Source: Eublepharis macularius (taxonomy: Eukaryota; Chordata; Lepidosauria; Squamata; Eublepharidae). From it: DNA of 64,000 bases. Every line of letters starts with the position of its first letter. Position 1 is the stretch's first letter. Below are positions 21,662-33,799 of the stretch, piece by piece. Position numbers and translations under genes: made by a program. The stretch spans positions 130,359,464-130,423,463 of the forward strand of contig NC_072796.1 of assembly GCF_028583425.1 (NCBI RefSeq). The letters are read 5' to 3'. The notes beneath the pieces were generated by a model, which did not search any database, was not told the origin of the DNA, and worked only from the letters and a program-made list of their open reading frames with translations.

Positions 21662-21904
21662 CTATCCCAATTGTTGATCTTCAGTGAGTTGGCAGTCTTC
21701 CATTTGCTTTGCTATTTCCAGAATGAGCAGAGTGACAATTAAGTCTTTATCATGTACATTTTTCACATCGTCTGTAAACAAGCCAGACAAAGCCAGTTTC
21801 AGAGCGGGAGATATTTTTAACCTAACAATCACGTTTATTTGTTCCAGTGCCTGTTCCCAGAAGGTAGAACCACCACACATGGCAGAAAGTTCCTTGTAAG
21901 GCAT
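21662..21904 (-). pseudogene. L1 LINE ORF2 C-terminal fragment
   Basis: The frame reads FWEQALEQINVIVRL, then LALSGLFTDD, then DLIVTLLILEIAKQM. This fits the L1 C-terminal layout in which a FW motif after the zinc-finger region precedes an alternating hydrophobic segment. No LINE 5' or 3' end was found around it, so it is an old fragment; identification rests on pattern only. Confidence 0.5.
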
Positions 21905-22139
21905 CCTTCGGGATGGATATTCTAAGATTATACCTCTACACTTACAGTGCCATCCTAAACAAAGTTACACCCTTCTAAGCTCATTAAAATCAATGGGTTT
22001 AGAATGATGTAACTCTCTTTAGGACTGTATTGTTTATGTTGTTCAAAATCATATAACTTTATTCCGTTATCAATGCATAAACATATTTTAACTACTCCTG
22101 GTACTAGCAATCAGGGTGGTGGCAGATATTGATCTATTC

Positions 22140-22360
22140 CAGGGGTCCCCAACATGGCGTCTGCCGATACTTTTCCTGGTGCCCACCAAGTGTTTTTAGA
22201 AAGTGGGCAGGACCGTGAGATTTGGCCCAGCAACATTTCTGATTGGCCTCTGGAGATCTGATTGGCTGTGCAGATTTTTTTTAAAAAAAAAACGTTGCTT
22301 TGGAATTGTCACCACAAGAGAATGATTTTCACTGTGTAACTGAAGGTAAGCTGCGGAAAC
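22140..22360 (+). mobile_element. hAT-like fragment with CAGGGGTCCCCA terminus
   Basis: It starts CAGGGGTCCCCAACATGG; gtctgccgatacttttcc and gattggcctctggagatctg parallel the element at 17505. The right terminus is not visible. Confidence 0.6.
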
Positions 22361-22539
22361 CATCCAAGTTCGATCGACTTCTGTTGGGACTTCTTCTTCA
22401 CATCACCGCATTCCACAATTTCCACAAGCGTGTTGCCACTGAGCCAGGGTCCACCCCTTATTGCATAGTTTTGTAGAGTTAAGATTTTTAATATTCCTTT
22501 TATTATAAGGGTTTATAATCTTTCATACTTTCATATAGA

Positions 22540-22704
22540 CAGGGTTTTTTTCTGGGAAAAGAGGTGGCGGAACTCTCAGGAAGGAAATGATGAAGAAACA
22601 TATGGGATTCTTTGAAATCATATTATTTTCAAGCACTATTGCTGAGTATTTTCAAGAGGTGCCGGAACTCCGTTCCCCCACATTCCCCCTGAAAAAAAGC
22701 CCTG
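22540..22704. mobile_element. hAT-like MITE, CAGGG(T)n family (165 bp)
   Basis: Ends CAGGGTTTTTTTCTG and AAAAAAAGCCCTG; perfect 8-bp TSD CATATAGA at 22532-22539 and 22705-22712. Inside: ggaactctcaggaagg and gccggaactccgttcccc. A longer relative is at 49016-49450. Confidence 0.9.
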
Positions 22705-22959
22705 CATATAGATATTCTTAGAATGAATTAATAGTGCTTGCAACCCCCCACCCTTTCTCTCTTTCATTGTTCCATCTTTGCTGAAAGTTGCTTCGGAACA
22801 GCATAACTGGCCGAAAATGTTTCTCTTTTCTCAGTTGCCTAGGGAACGTAGATAAGGCCACACATTCTTTAGGCGATTGTCTCATGAGAAGGGAGAAATA
22901 GATACAAGAAGAGCACATTCACTCCCCATATCTATAACTTTTGATTCTAAAGTTTGGAA

Positions 22960-23810
22960 GTCAGCAAAAATGAGAAATTCAAGTCATCAATAGGTAGTGA
23001 CCAAATAAGGGGAATGAAAAGGTTACATTGATCGCGAGACTAGTTAGAGAACTGAGAAGTAGCCAGTTGAAAGAACTGTAGAGATCAGATGTATGTCATC
23101 ATGACCAATTGCAAATTAATCAGCAGGCAGTTCCTTTTGTACTGAAAATATGTCTTTAAAACTGCTTGTAAGCGTTATGTTCGTGGGTGTACTTATGGCT
23201 CCTTTGAAAGCTGGGTGCCCATATTGCAATTTTCAATACAATCATTGAAAGAAGCACTTGTCTGTCTCCTCCTTTTGCTCTGAAGAATCTGGGTAAGGTC
23301 AGAAGGGCATTTTTTGTGTTACAGTTTTCAACAAATATTCATAGAAATGGATTGGGTTGCCAGGTAATAAACAGCGTTCCTTGGGCTGTGCCGTTCCGCA
23401 TTCTTGTATAATGCTGGTGTCAAACAAATGTCTTTAATGGTCAAAAGGATAGATTACAAATGAAAAAAGAAAACTATCGAGAGCTGTTGATCTGCAATTG
23501 ATGGATGGTCCATACATTGCCAGCTACATCTGCTGGCTGCCAGATGGCAAAGCACGTTGTGGGCTTTTGGGTGCAGGCAGCCAGTCATTCATTTGGCTTA
23601 TCAAAATAACAAATGGCAGCACCGGCGCCAAAAAATATGATCTTATTACAGTTTCACAGTTTCAGTCACAGGTGTCTCCAGCAAAAAGGAGCAGGTAATA
23701 CATGATGTGAAAGACGTCCACCTGAACTGCAGAAGAGCTACTGTCGTCTGAGAAGACAGGACTGATTTTTAGGCCAAAGGTCTGATGCTTTGAGCCAAGA
23801 GGAAAGGGGG
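22960..23810. other. Unrecognised intergenic sequence
   Basis: No transposon or coding signal identified. Confidence 0.35.
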
Positions 23811-23816
23811 AATGGG

Positions 23817-23985
23817 TGTATAAAATGCTGTCAAGTCACAGCCGGCTTATGGCGACCCCATAGGGTTTTCAAGGCAAGAGACAAACAGAAGCAGTTTGCC
23901 ATCGCCTGCATAGCGACGCGGGCCTTCCTTTCTGGTCTCCCATCCAAGTACCAACTGGGGCCAACTCTACGTAGCTTCCAAGAAC
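23817..23985 (-). repeat. 5S rRNA-derived SINE, antisense
   Basis: gctgtcaagtcacagccgg, tggcgaccccatagggttttc, ggcaagagacaaacag, tctcccatccaagtaccaac and cgtagcttccaagaactg mirror the consensus. Confidence 0.85.
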
Positions 23986-24503
23986 TGATGATAATTTGTG
24001 TGTATGTGTGTAACATTTAAATGGCACACAAACAGGGAGGATGGCTAATAAGAATTAGTAAGGGAACACCAAACCAAACAAAAAGTCTTCACCCGCTGGC
24101 AGAAGATAACGAGAGAGAGAGAGAGAAGAATCTCTCTGGGGAGGGAATTTAAAAGTTTCGGCAGCATGACCAAGAAGGATCTTTCTCAAGTTGTCACCAT
24201 TTTGCCTAGGATGGCCAGAGTGAAGATGAGCAACAGTCGGGTTAGGTTCATATGGGAGTAGCCATTCTTAAGGTATGCCTTGGTAACCTCCAGAGTAATT
24301 AAAGGCATACACTCTGCCATTGGAAGTGGTCATGAAAGTTCAGTTTGCAGCTGCCCATTTTAAGGAGTGAACCTGAGGCTGCTTTCGACGTTATCATAAA
24401 CCATGGTTTATAACCTGTGATCAAACAGCAGTTGGTTGTGAATACAGACACTCAACAAACTGGGGTTTGTTGGTTGCCACCAAACCAGGATGTCAGTCTT
24501 GAG

Positions 24504-25140
24504 TAGACATGGGCACGAACAGCATTACGAACAGAAAAAACCAACGAACAGCCTAATCTGCTGTTCTTGAACAAGCTGTTCGTGAGGGCCCATCCTAAAC
24601 AAACAGGTTGTCATTGCAAGCCTCGTTCATTGCCTTGGGCAGCCGTTCAGCAAGCCAGACAGTCTGGCACCTGCTGCAATCAATCCCCTTGGCAACCGGA
24701 GGCAGGGAAGGACTGAACTCTGTCTGAACTCCTTCTGGCTTTCCTTCTGGCTTTAACCCTTCAAAGTACTTCCAGCAAAGAGTCCCGTTTCTGCCGCTGT
24801 GAAGAGAAAATGACGGCCAATGGGGAGACCCATGGATCATGCCTTTCCCAGGGTGCAATCTCTCTGAAAGTTGGGGGGGGGGTCTTCAGAGGACAGTGAT
24901 GACTATGTCCCCTGCAAATTTGGTGGGTATTGGACATTGGGAAGGTCAGTTTGTGGGGTGTTTAAAGGGCCCAGCCCCTTGGCAGGAAAGGACCCTTTAA
25001 ACTATCAGCTGGCAGGTGGCAGCGGGGAATCCCTGGGAACAGTTCACGTCCGTCCATGTTCGTTGTTCATTGTTCGTGGATGTCACCGAACGACAAACAG
25101 GGTGTTGGGGGGGGGGTTTTTCCATTCGTGCCCATATCTA
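24504..25140. mobile_element. hAT-like non-autonomous DNA transposon, family 1 (637 bp)
   Basis: Termini TAGACATGGGCACGAAC and TTCGTGCCCATATCTA; perfect 8-bp TSD GTCTTGAG at 24496-24503 and 25141-25148. Its left 200 bp closely follow the element at 705-1335 (gaacagcctaatctgctgttc, gcaagccagacagtctggc). Confidence 0.92.
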
Positions 25141-25449
25141 GTCTTGAGTATGCAGCTGCTTTGTTAATTAATTGTGATTTGTTCACATGCCACATTTTGT
25201 TGAGCCACAGACATAATCTAGGGGACATATCCTCCCTGCTGGAAGGCAACAGAAGGGCAAGAAGCAGACAAGTCATGCTTGACATACCATTCGTTTTTAT
25301 TTGCTGCCCTGTTATTTACTGCTGCGTGTTCTTTTAACTGGTTGTAATTCTAATCATTAATCACCAGCTTGTGTTGAAATGTCTTTTTGCTGTTTTTATT
25401 GATAGAAAGTTTGGAAAGTCATTTGGAAAACCTGTTTGGGCTGTGCGAC

Positions 25450-25558
<109 letters not shown>

Positions 25559-25570
25559 CATCATAAATAA

Positions 25571-25749
25571 GGGCCAAGCTAGAAGTGATGAATTACACTT
25601 GAATGGCAAGTAAACAGACTCACATGTATTCCTCCTTGTTCCCTTGTGCTCCACATAGTGATCGAGTGGAGCACAAGTGAACAGGGAGGAATACATGTGA
25701 GTCTGTTCACTTGCCATTCAAGTGTAATTCATCACTTCTAGCTTGGCCC
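25571..25749. mobile_element. Foldback MITE, GGGCCAAGCT family (179 bp)
   Basis: Ends gggccaagctagaagtgatg and catcacttctagcttggccc; nearly the whole element is one inverted repeat with arms of about 80 bases. The 3-bp flanks are TAA and TCA, an imperfect TSD. Confidence 0.85.
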
Positions 25750-26657
25750 TCAATCTATCAGTCTCTGCTTGAGTCACTGCTGTGATGGGCCTCCTTCCAA
25801 TCAGGCTATGCAGAACGCTGACTCATGCAGAAACACAAAGACATTCTTTAACCTTTCAGAGTCAGAAGGGAAACTTTTGCAGGTTATAAGAATGGTTGGT
25901 CTTTCCATTTTGAACTGGGTTGGGCCATTGGCCTCTGGGCTGGGCACAGTACTGGCTTCTGGTTGGTAATGTCTCTCCAGGGTTAAGCCAGGGATTGAAC
26001 CTTGGGTGGGCAGGGGAGGGTGGGGATGTGCGCTGCAGCCAGAAGGGGACTACTGAGTTATGGATATCATCACCAGTCAAGTGGGAAGGATGAACAATTT
26101 ATTGGAAGCTAGTTGCAGTGAGATTCAGTGGGGGCAAAAATGTATTAGACATTGCAGAGTGGGATCTGGCGAGGGGGCAAGCATCCACATCTGCCTGTTT
26201 CTTCTTCTCCAGATGGCTCCTTCCGTCGCAACGGCTGAATGTTGTTTCCTTCCTTGTTTTCAGCCACTGCTTTTAAATGCACACCTCCCACCAGGAGGGC
26301 AGGGAAGCCATCTGGCCACAGATGCTTCTGTATTGGTCCCTGACCGGACTTGAAACAAGTAGATTGACAGGAAGAAAAACCATTTGATGTGTGCTGTGAG
26401 TGTGTCCAGCGCTCTACGGTGCAGGAATTTTGTTTGGTGGAATTGCACCATGACTGGATGGTTTTGGTGAGGGTTGGCATCCTCATAAGAACCAGAAAGC
26501 AAGGAGGGCACCGCATAGCTGAATTTGCCTCGAGAGCTCCACCGCCCCATGGCAATTTAGAATTCTTCTAAATGCAACTTTAATTTGTCTTTGGTAGAGA
26601 TATTCCAGCTGCTTGTCTCAGTCCCTTCAGAAAAGGCAAAATGGGGTATTTCCAGGC

Positions 26658-26840
26658 TGAGCCTGACAACTACTGGGGGGGTTGAGGGGGCATGGTGGGG
26701 GGCAACATCACAAGCGTGATGACACCAGTTCTGGGGAAAACCTGGAAGCGAGGGCAGTAACTGTAGGAATCGCTGGAAACTCTTTGGTAAAAACATAGAG
26801 TTTCTTGTGATCCCTAGAGCTACCCTCCATCACATTTGGG
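26658..26840. mobile_element. MITE fragment related to 45240-45500
   Basis: Both carry cagtaactctaggaatcgc (or a one-base variant), ctggaaactct and a following aaaacatag/aaagcatag. Termini unclear. Confidence 0.45.
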
Positions 26841-26934
26841 CTTCCCCCAGAAGTTACATCCTCACACTTGTGACACTGGAGAGTTAAAAAAAAAAAACCT
26901 GTGGCAGAGAGCAACCGGAGCTTGAAGTTGGGAG

Positions 26935-27347
26935 GCAAAGTGGTTAAGTGGACAGGATGCAAATCAGCAGTCTGCTGGTTCAAGTCCCAATACTGCCATG
27001 AGCTCAGGAGGCAGCCTTGGATAAGCCGCTCCTCTCATATTATGGGAATAATAATAATAACTTTCAATTTATATATCACCCTTCAGGACAACTTAAGTCC
27101 ACACTCAGAGCGGTTTACAAAGTATGTTATTATTATCCCCACAACAATCACCCTGTGAGGTGGGTGGGCCTGAGAGAGCTCTGAGAAAGCTGTGACTGAC
27201 CCAAGGTCACCCAGTTGGCTTCAAGCAGTGAAGTGGGGAATGAAACCTGGCTCTCCGGATCAGAGTCCTGCCGCTCTTAACCACTACTGATTTTGTTCAC
27301 TGCTCTAGAACAGCGATATATAAGCACAGTTGTTGTTGTTGTTGTTA
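26935..27347 (+). repeat. Family B SINE carrying a nested SINE
   Basis: Left part: gaggcaaagtggttaagtgg, ctggttcaagtcccaatac, agccttggataagccgctcc. It resumes at about 27289 (gattttgttcactgctctag) and ends with a (GTT)n tail. The insertion occupies about 27048-27288. Confidence 0.8.
27048..27288 (-). repeat. Sauria-type SINE nested in a family B SINE, antisense
   Basis: aatttatatatcacccttcag, actcagagcggtttacaaag, caccctgtgaggtgggtgg, ccagttggcttcaagcag, and ending ccgctcttaaccactac: a full complement of the consensus. Confidence 0.85.
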
Positions 27348-27977
27348 AGTATCTTCACTGGCTGCATTTCCATGTTGAGGAGAGTCCACTTGGCAGTATG
27401 CTAGATGTGAAAAGGCCACCGTGGAAGTGGCCCCAACCTTTTAGTCCAACCTCTATGCTTACTGTCTAGGAACATTCACAGCACCCATATAAGTACAGGG
27501 TGCAACTAAAACTCTTCAGATATGGAAGCAAGAATTTCTTTACCCCTGACATTTGGACATAGGAGATTGTTCGCAATTCCTTCCAGTATACCTCCTCTTG
27601 ATAATTTCTTGTTTGGGCAAGTATTGATCCTTCACAGCTCTTTTATATATCAACAAATTTATTAGTTTCATTTCTTGCTGGTAGCTCATAGCGGCAAGGG
27701 AAGGCACGGAGTTCATTTTTTCTATTCAATGACTCATTATTCTTCTGGCCTCTTCACAATAGCTAGGAAAATGAAACAATCATTCCCGGGATGATAAAAA
27801 GGAGATTATCCTTACCTTTAAATTCAATTGAAACTTAAGAGAATTGATAGCTTCTCTCTCTGGCGTCATCTTCTAGAAAACTGTTGTGATTTTAGTTTTT
27901 CCTTTTTTTTAACTTCATGATCTGAAGTGAGGTCTTGGAGAGGCAGATGTTTTGAACTGTGACTTCCAAAGTAGTTA

Positions 27978-28269
27978 GGTAAAGGTAGTCCCCTGTGTAC
28001 TGACCCATGGGGGGACATCACATCACGACGTTTTCTTGGCAGACTTTTGTTACAGGGTGGTTTGCTATTACCTTCCCCAGCCATCTACACTTTACCCCCA
28101 GGAAACTCATTTACCACCCTCAGAAGGATGGAGGGCTGAGTCGACCTTGAGCCGGCTATCTGAACCCAGCTTCCGCCAGGATCGAACTCCGGTCGTGAGC
28201 AGAGTTTGGGCTGCAGTACTGCAGCTTACCGCTCTGTGCCACGGGGCTCTCTTGCGTCACAGGGCTCTT
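27978..28269 (-). repeat. tRNA-derived SINE (family D), 14-bp target-site duplication
   Basis: Antisense: ggtaaaggtagtcccctgtg, ctgacccatggggggacatc, ggtggtttgctattacc, ccggtcgtgagcagag, gctgcagtactgcagc. The perfect TSD ttccaaagtagtta lies at 27964-27977 and 28270-28283. Relatives at 48492 and 57115. Confidence 0.92.
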
Positions 28270-28629
28270 TTCCAAAGTAGTTATTAGCACAATATTTCCA
28301 AACTCGAACACCCCGTTGCTTTAGGAATCACCAAATGTCATGAAGTGTGGAACTTTTAGATTGGATAACTGCAATGTGGTCTACATGGGGCAGTCCTTGA
28401 TGGCTGTCCAGAAGCTACAGAATGCTGAGGACAGAACATTAACCAGAGCGGGTCAAAGGGACCGTATCACTCCAGTCTTGTTCCACCTATGCTGGCCCCC
28501 AGTTTGCTTCTGGGCCCAGTGTTTTGTTTTAATGTTTGCTGGCTTGGGGAGCCTGAATTGGGTGAAAAGGTGGTTCAGAAACATTTTAAATCAATCTATC
28601 GATCAATGTATTCATACCCATCTATCACA

Positions 28630-29290
28630 GCTTCCTTTTACTGAACCAGACCATTGGTGTATCAAGGTAATTACTGTCAACTGTAACAGACAGCAGCTCT
28701 CTAGGGTCTTGGGTAGAAGTATTTAATAATATAATAATAATATTTGATTTATATATCACCCTTCGGGACAACTTAACACCCACTCAGAGCGGTTTACAAA
28801 GTATGGTGTTATTATCTTCATGACAATCACTCTGTGGGCTGAGTGGGGCTGAGAGAGCTCTGAGAGAGCTGTGACTGACCCAAGGTCACCCAGCTGGCTT
28901 CAAGTGGAGAAGTGGGGAATCAAACCCGATTCTCCAGATTAGAGTCCTGCCGCTCTTAACCACTACACCAAACTGGTGGTGGGGATGTTTGTGTCAGGGG
29001 TGGGATTACGGGCAGTGGGAAGTGTGTTATTATTATCCTCAAGACAATCACACTGTGAAGTGGGTAGGGCTGAGAGAGCTCTGAGAGAGCTGCGACTAAC
29101 CCGAGGGCTTCAGAACTGGGGAATCAAACCTGGCTCTCCAGATTAGAGTCCTGCTGCTCTTAACCACTGCACCAAACTGGCTGTCATTTCACTTTACCTA
29201 TACTACCTGATGTTTTCACCTGGAGATGACAGTGATTGAGCCTGGGGCCTTCTGCTTGCCAAGCAGATGCTCTACCCCTGAAAATCCTCC
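28630..29290 (-). repeat. Family C SINE split by two Sauria-type SINE copies
   Basis: Left part: tttactgaaccagaccattgg, gacagcagctctctagggtc. Right part from about 29186: tactacctgatgttttcacc, ttctgcttgccaagcag. The insertion is about 28722-29183. Confidence 0.75.
28722..29183 (-). repeat. Two tandem Sauria-type SINEs, antisense
   Basis: The first (to about 28976) is complete: atatatcacccttcgggac to ccgctcttaaccactacacc. The second (about 29010-29183) lacks its 3' tail and starts gttattattatcctcaagac. Both end accaaactgg, so the array is head-to-tail. Confidence 0.75.
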
Positions 29291-30587
29291 GTGAAGATGC
29301 CTTATGATAGACTTAAGATCTCTCACCTTCTCAGCTATACGAAGAGAGCCTTAACAGAGGCATCTTCCATGGTTGATCCACAGCTCCCCAATTGTCTTCT
29401 CCTAGGGACATGCTTATGCCTGATACGATTTGTTTAAATACATGAAGTTCATCATGGCTCTTGGCCCCACTGTTACCCAAACAGGAGGTCTCCTTAATTG
29501 GTTGGGGGAATGAGCATTAAGGAGGCAAGCAAAAGCGGGTAACTAGGAATCTTCACCAATATTTATGAGGATTTTCCCCTTAACGAACTGTCAGGCAGAT
29601 GTTCGACCGGAAATGGGTTTATTATTATTAATGAGAAATAAAAAGGGCTGTAACACAAATACACACAGCACACATATGAAGCTAACTAAGAAAATCAGGG
29701 AGGAAAACGGGAGAAAGCAGTTTAGGGAGGGCGATAATTACCAGTGTTGAAGACAGAGGTCCATGGAGACAGCAGCAAAACGACCAGCATTTCATGGAGA
29801 AGGGAAGAAGCCCAAATGAAATTTGGGGTGTACGGTGGGTCCCAACACACTCACACAGAGCACATGACTGGGGAGCCCATAGGGCAAAACGTTCCCTGGG
29901 GCAAGCTTGACATCTTTGTCCCCAAACATTGGCTTAATGGCGGTCTCCAAAGGTGAATAAAGGAGTTGGGAGAGGTCTGATGGTTCCTATAGGTGAGAAT
30001 ATCAGGTAAGCTGAATAGCTTTGATTAGGGTAAATGGGTGAGGGGAGGTATAGGACGGCATTGATGAACTTCGACATGGGTTTTCTCAGGAAGCCTCATT
30101 ATCTCTGCATCTCTTTGGGGTGCAGAAGGGCAGTCAGTCAGTCAACTGCCTCTGAGTCATGATCTGGTAGTTTTCCAGGTTCCTGCCCAGTTGTCATGCA
30201 TTCTGCCTTGGGCCATGCAGTGCCTTGGACTTAGGGCATAGAAGGAAGTGGTTTATGATATTCCATCAATAAACTGCCCTCTCAGCATGAAGAGGGGGTC
30301 TGACTGCTAACACCATCCCAAACCACTATATGCTTGAGGTCATGTATATACCCAGCCTACTGTGCATACCCAAATGGATGTAGATTATACATATATTTGC
30401 TTTTGTTATGAGCCTGGGCCTAGTGAGGCCTAGTGGCTCTGGGGAAGCCTGCACTAAAGTGACGGCAGGGCCTATATTTCCCAGGTTCCCTTTGGCCCCT
30501 GTGATTGGGTAAGGGGATTCTGAGGGGAAAATTGCACCAACAGGAAAGTAGGGGGATGGTACCTGAGAGAAGGGATAAGCGGTTGTT

Positions 30588-30760
30588 GGTTCATCAAAGT
30601 CGCTATTGTCTACTCAGACTGGCAGCGGCTCTCTGAGGTCTCAGGAGGAAGTCTTTCACATCTACTACTATCTGATTCTTTTAACTGGACATGCTGAGTA
30701 TTGAACTTCGGACCTTCTGCATGCAAACCAGATGCTCTACCACAGAACCACCACCGCTCC
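30588..30760 (-). repeat. Family C SINE, antisense
   Basis: ttggttcatcaaagtcgc, ctactcagactggcagcggc, aagtctttcacatctac, ttctgcatgcaaaccag, atgctctaccacagaacc: complement of the tRNA-like head at the right. Confidence 0.8.
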
Positions 30761-30794
30761 CCTTCATACATACCCTTTCTAAGACCTATCTACT

Positions 30795-31300
30795 TGATGC
30801 AGTTGCTTATGCTTGAAGGACATTATACTCCCCACTTTTGAAGGAGTTCCTCTGACCCTCGCAGACATGATTAAAAGCCTAGGAGTTATGTTGGATCCAG
30901 TGCTACTACTAGAACAAGTTAAAGCAGCTGCAAAAAATGCCATTTACAACTTCACTGTAGCTTGGAAGATGGCTTCTGACCTTGACATGGCGGACCTGGC
31001 CACCTGGATCCATGCTATGGTAACATCAAGTATTGAAATGCACTATGCATAAGTCTCCCATCCAAATTAATTAGGAGACTCCAATTGGTACAAAATGCTG
31101 TGGCGCGACTGCTATCAGGAGTGAGCAGGAGCATGAACATCACCCCCATTCTGCATTCACTCCATTGGCTACCTATCAGCTATTGTGCTCCATTCAAGGT
31201 ATTGGTTATCACATACAAAGCTCTTTACGGCCTTGGCCCAGCGTACCTATGGGACTGCGTCCCTTCTGTCAGGCCTGGCTAGGGGATTTTCTCAGACTCT
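30795..31300 (+). pseudogene. L2/CR1-like LINE ORF2 remnant
   Basis: Two plus frames carry LGVMLDPVLLLEQV and then NITPILHSLHWLPI with TYKALYGLGPAYL, the conserved end of L2/CR1-type reverse transcriptases. Stops and frameshifts separate them (about 31052). The body resumes near 31735 (gcattccacaggcccctacc) and the 3' UTR ends in an (AAAAT)n run at 32764. Between about 31305 and 31735 is an unidentified stretch. Confidence 0.75.
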
Positions 31301-31933
31301 CCGCTTCATCCAACACAGTTGTATGAGTTACAGGTCTTAGACTACTTCCTAGAAGTGCACTCGTACTTAATGCCAAAAGCAAAGTCTTCCCAGACAGGTT
31401 ATACCCCCGTCCCCTCCCCCCAGTTCAAACAACAGTCAGTTGACGTTGGCACAGAGCTGTGAAGCATGGAAGTCCTGGAAGAGATGCAGAGCCGAGTTTC
31501 CCAAGGTCAGCTGGTTCCCAGATGCTGTTCCAGCTGTACTGATAACACTGCTTAACCCAAGCAAAGTGTAGCCAAGATACAGTGAAGGAAAGAAAGCAAC
31601 TACACTACTACCCATCCTCCCCCAGTAGCGTTACATTCACAGGTATGGCAGGCAGGCTGGTTTGCCTGCCTGACACCTTCCTATGTTCCTGCACGGCAGC
31701 TTTGCTCACCTGAACAAGGTCGCTGCAGGTGCCACCCTGACATGGGCAGAATCAACAGCAGCCCGTACATGGGCATTCCACAGGCCCCTACCCCGTGGAA
31801 TGGCCTACCTGAGGTGGTCAGGAGAGCCCCCACTCTCCTAGCTTTCCACAAATGATGCCTTATGTATTACCTGTTGTCTTAAATATGTGTTCCTATGCTT
31901 CATGTGGTCTAATGTCAGTCTTAATATTACTTA

Positions 31934-32530
31934 CTAGCCACAAAGCCCGTTGTGGGGAAAAATACAACGGGCTCTAGAAAGGAGAAAGCGGGCAGGAGGG
32001 CATTGCCTCCTCTTCCATGACTGATCCCAGCCGGATGAAGGCAGGGGTGTGGGCATGGCCACCTCCTCTGCACCTGATCCCAGCTGGGTGAAGAAGGGAT
32101 GGGCATTGCCTCCTACTCTGCGCCTGATTCTGGCTGGGTGAAGTTGAGGGGGGGGCATTGCTGCCTGCTCCGTGCCGGAGTACAGCAGGTTGGACAGGGG
32201 AGGGGCGGGCATTGTCACCTTCTCCCTGCTTGATCCCGGCCGGGTGAAGTTGGGGGCAGGCATTACCTCCTGCTCTGCACCTGATCCAGGCTGGGTGAAG
32301 AGGGATGGGCATTGCCACCTGCTCTGCACCTGATCCCTGCTGGGTGAAGGCAGGGGGCAGGCATTGCCACCTGCTCTGCACCTGATCCCGGCCTGGGCTT
32401 CCTGCCGTGGTGCACTCTCTGGAGGTCTTGCTGCTTTATCTGGGCTTTCCTCCACAGCAGCGCCCTCTGGTGGCCCACTAGGGTGGGAAGTGAGTTGTCT
32501 TGAATACGCTTAGCCTTTTATATAGTAGGA
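31934..32530 (-). mobile_element. Non-autonomous Helitron inserted in a LINE (597 bp)
   Basis: On the minus strand the element starts TCCTACTATATAAAAGG and ends with a hairpin (agcccgttgt ... acaacgggct), then ttgtggCTAG. It sits between A and T, without TSD, exactly as Helitrons insert. Removing it rejoins the LINE 3' UTR (attactta + tgttctg). It contains a minisatellite of about 57-60 bp units at about 31993-32400, which explains the 173-codon frame. Confidence 0.85.
31993..32400 (-). repeat. Minisatellite inside the Helitron (about seven 57-60 bp units)
   Basis: The landmark ggcattgcc recurs (31998, 32099, 32153, 32310, 32361, with variants at 32050, 32209 and 32259), each followed by a form of cctgctctgcacctgatcc and ctgggtgaag. 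Confidence 0.85.
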
Positions 32531-32546
32531 TGTTCTGTTTCAGCAT

Positions 32547-32697
32547 TTCTTCAACTCTGTATTGGATTCTTGCTAATGCTATGTAAAATTGTGTTTATTC
32601 ACCCTATGGCATTGTTTATGGAAATGTCCTTGAAATTGCCTGTACTAATCTCACACTGTGTAATTTGCCTTGAGTCTCAGTGAGAAAGGCGGACTAT
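32547..32697 (+). repeat. LINE 3' UTR end
   Basis: ttcttcaactctgtattgg, gaaatgtccttgaaattgcc, ctcacactgtgtaatttgcc, ttgagtctcagtgagaaagg, then the A-rich tail repeat. It is the continuation of the LINE interrupted by the Helitron. Confidence 0.75.
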
Positions 32698-32764
32698 AAA
32701 TAAAATAAAATAAAATAAAATAAAATAAAATAAAATAAAATAAAATAAAATAAAATAAAATAAA
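32698..32764 (+). repeat. (AAAAT)n microsatellite at a LINE tail
   Basis: About 13 uninterrupted pentamers at the LINE 3' terminus. Confidence 0.95.
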
Positions 32765-33799
32765 TGCTTTAGCAGAAGAGGGGAGAAGGAACCAGAGATA
32801 CCCAAAGGCAGAGGTTGGCTGGGTCTGGCAGTCCACCAGGGCACAGACCCATTAAGACACTGATAGACCAAATGCCAGCATTACATGCAGTATATGCCTT
32901 CTCCCACCTGTCTGGGTCCAACGCCAACTAAAAGTATGCCCAGTATTCTCCGTGATTGTGCAAAAGTTCTACACCACAACGCTTTGCAGTGTGCAATCTC
33001 CATCAATATCCAGCTCCATTCTATTCTTCTAACTATGGGTTCCTCCTAGATATGTTGCTTGAGAGGTCTAAAAAACTGGATCTAGGTCTATGAATAGATC
33101 TTAAGTACTAAAACTTCTGTTTTGAGAAACTAGGACAGCTAGAACGCAGACTGCAAATCATAGGTCTACACTGTTCCTTTAGGATTCTTGCTATCTCCTG
33201 TCCTTATCTAGCTTAATTTCCTGCCTTGACTTACAGGGCCAGAGTAGGTTTAGCTCATATACCCATCTTTGTCTTTACACCCAACCCTTTGAAGCAGGTT
33301 AGTAGGAATAAAATATGACGGCCTGTTCATATAATCAAGCAGAGTAGCCCATAAACTATTGATTCATGGTGGGATTACTGGTACGACAAGTCATGTTCTA
33401 GAAAAGTTATGTCTAAGAGTTAAGAGCGGTGCGTGATACTACATAGCCACTATTTTTCCTCTTTGGAATGCAGATCAAACACTCATTGAATCAACTCGGA
33501 GACATCCATTGACCCCAGAGGGACTGGAATTTATATGCTGGACCTGTTAATGATTATATATGGCAGACCTCCCAAGAATTGTGTTGGATATTCCAAATGA
33601 TATCTGCTGTGACATTCACAGTGCTCTGGAGATAGATCAAAACAGGGTGTGATTTACAACCGCAGGAGCATCCTCCCATGGTCATTTGTATCGCAGTAAA
33701 TTTGTTCAGATGGACATTTCGTTGACACGTGGCTCCTTCTGAAAAGGGCTGTTCTCTTCCATCCTGGGAAAACATATTACTGCACACACACAAACAAAT

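Noticed and set aside
31267..31635. Possible solo LTR (starts tgtcaggcctgg, ends gcgttaca) inside a LINE
   Set aside because: The flanking pentamers (ccttc and ttcac) do not match, and no polyadenylation signal or retroviral landmark was seen.
31934..32455. A 173-codon minus-strand frame with a regular repeat
   Set aside because: The periodic protein comes from the 57-60 bp minisatellite inside the Helitron, whose unit length keeps the frame open.
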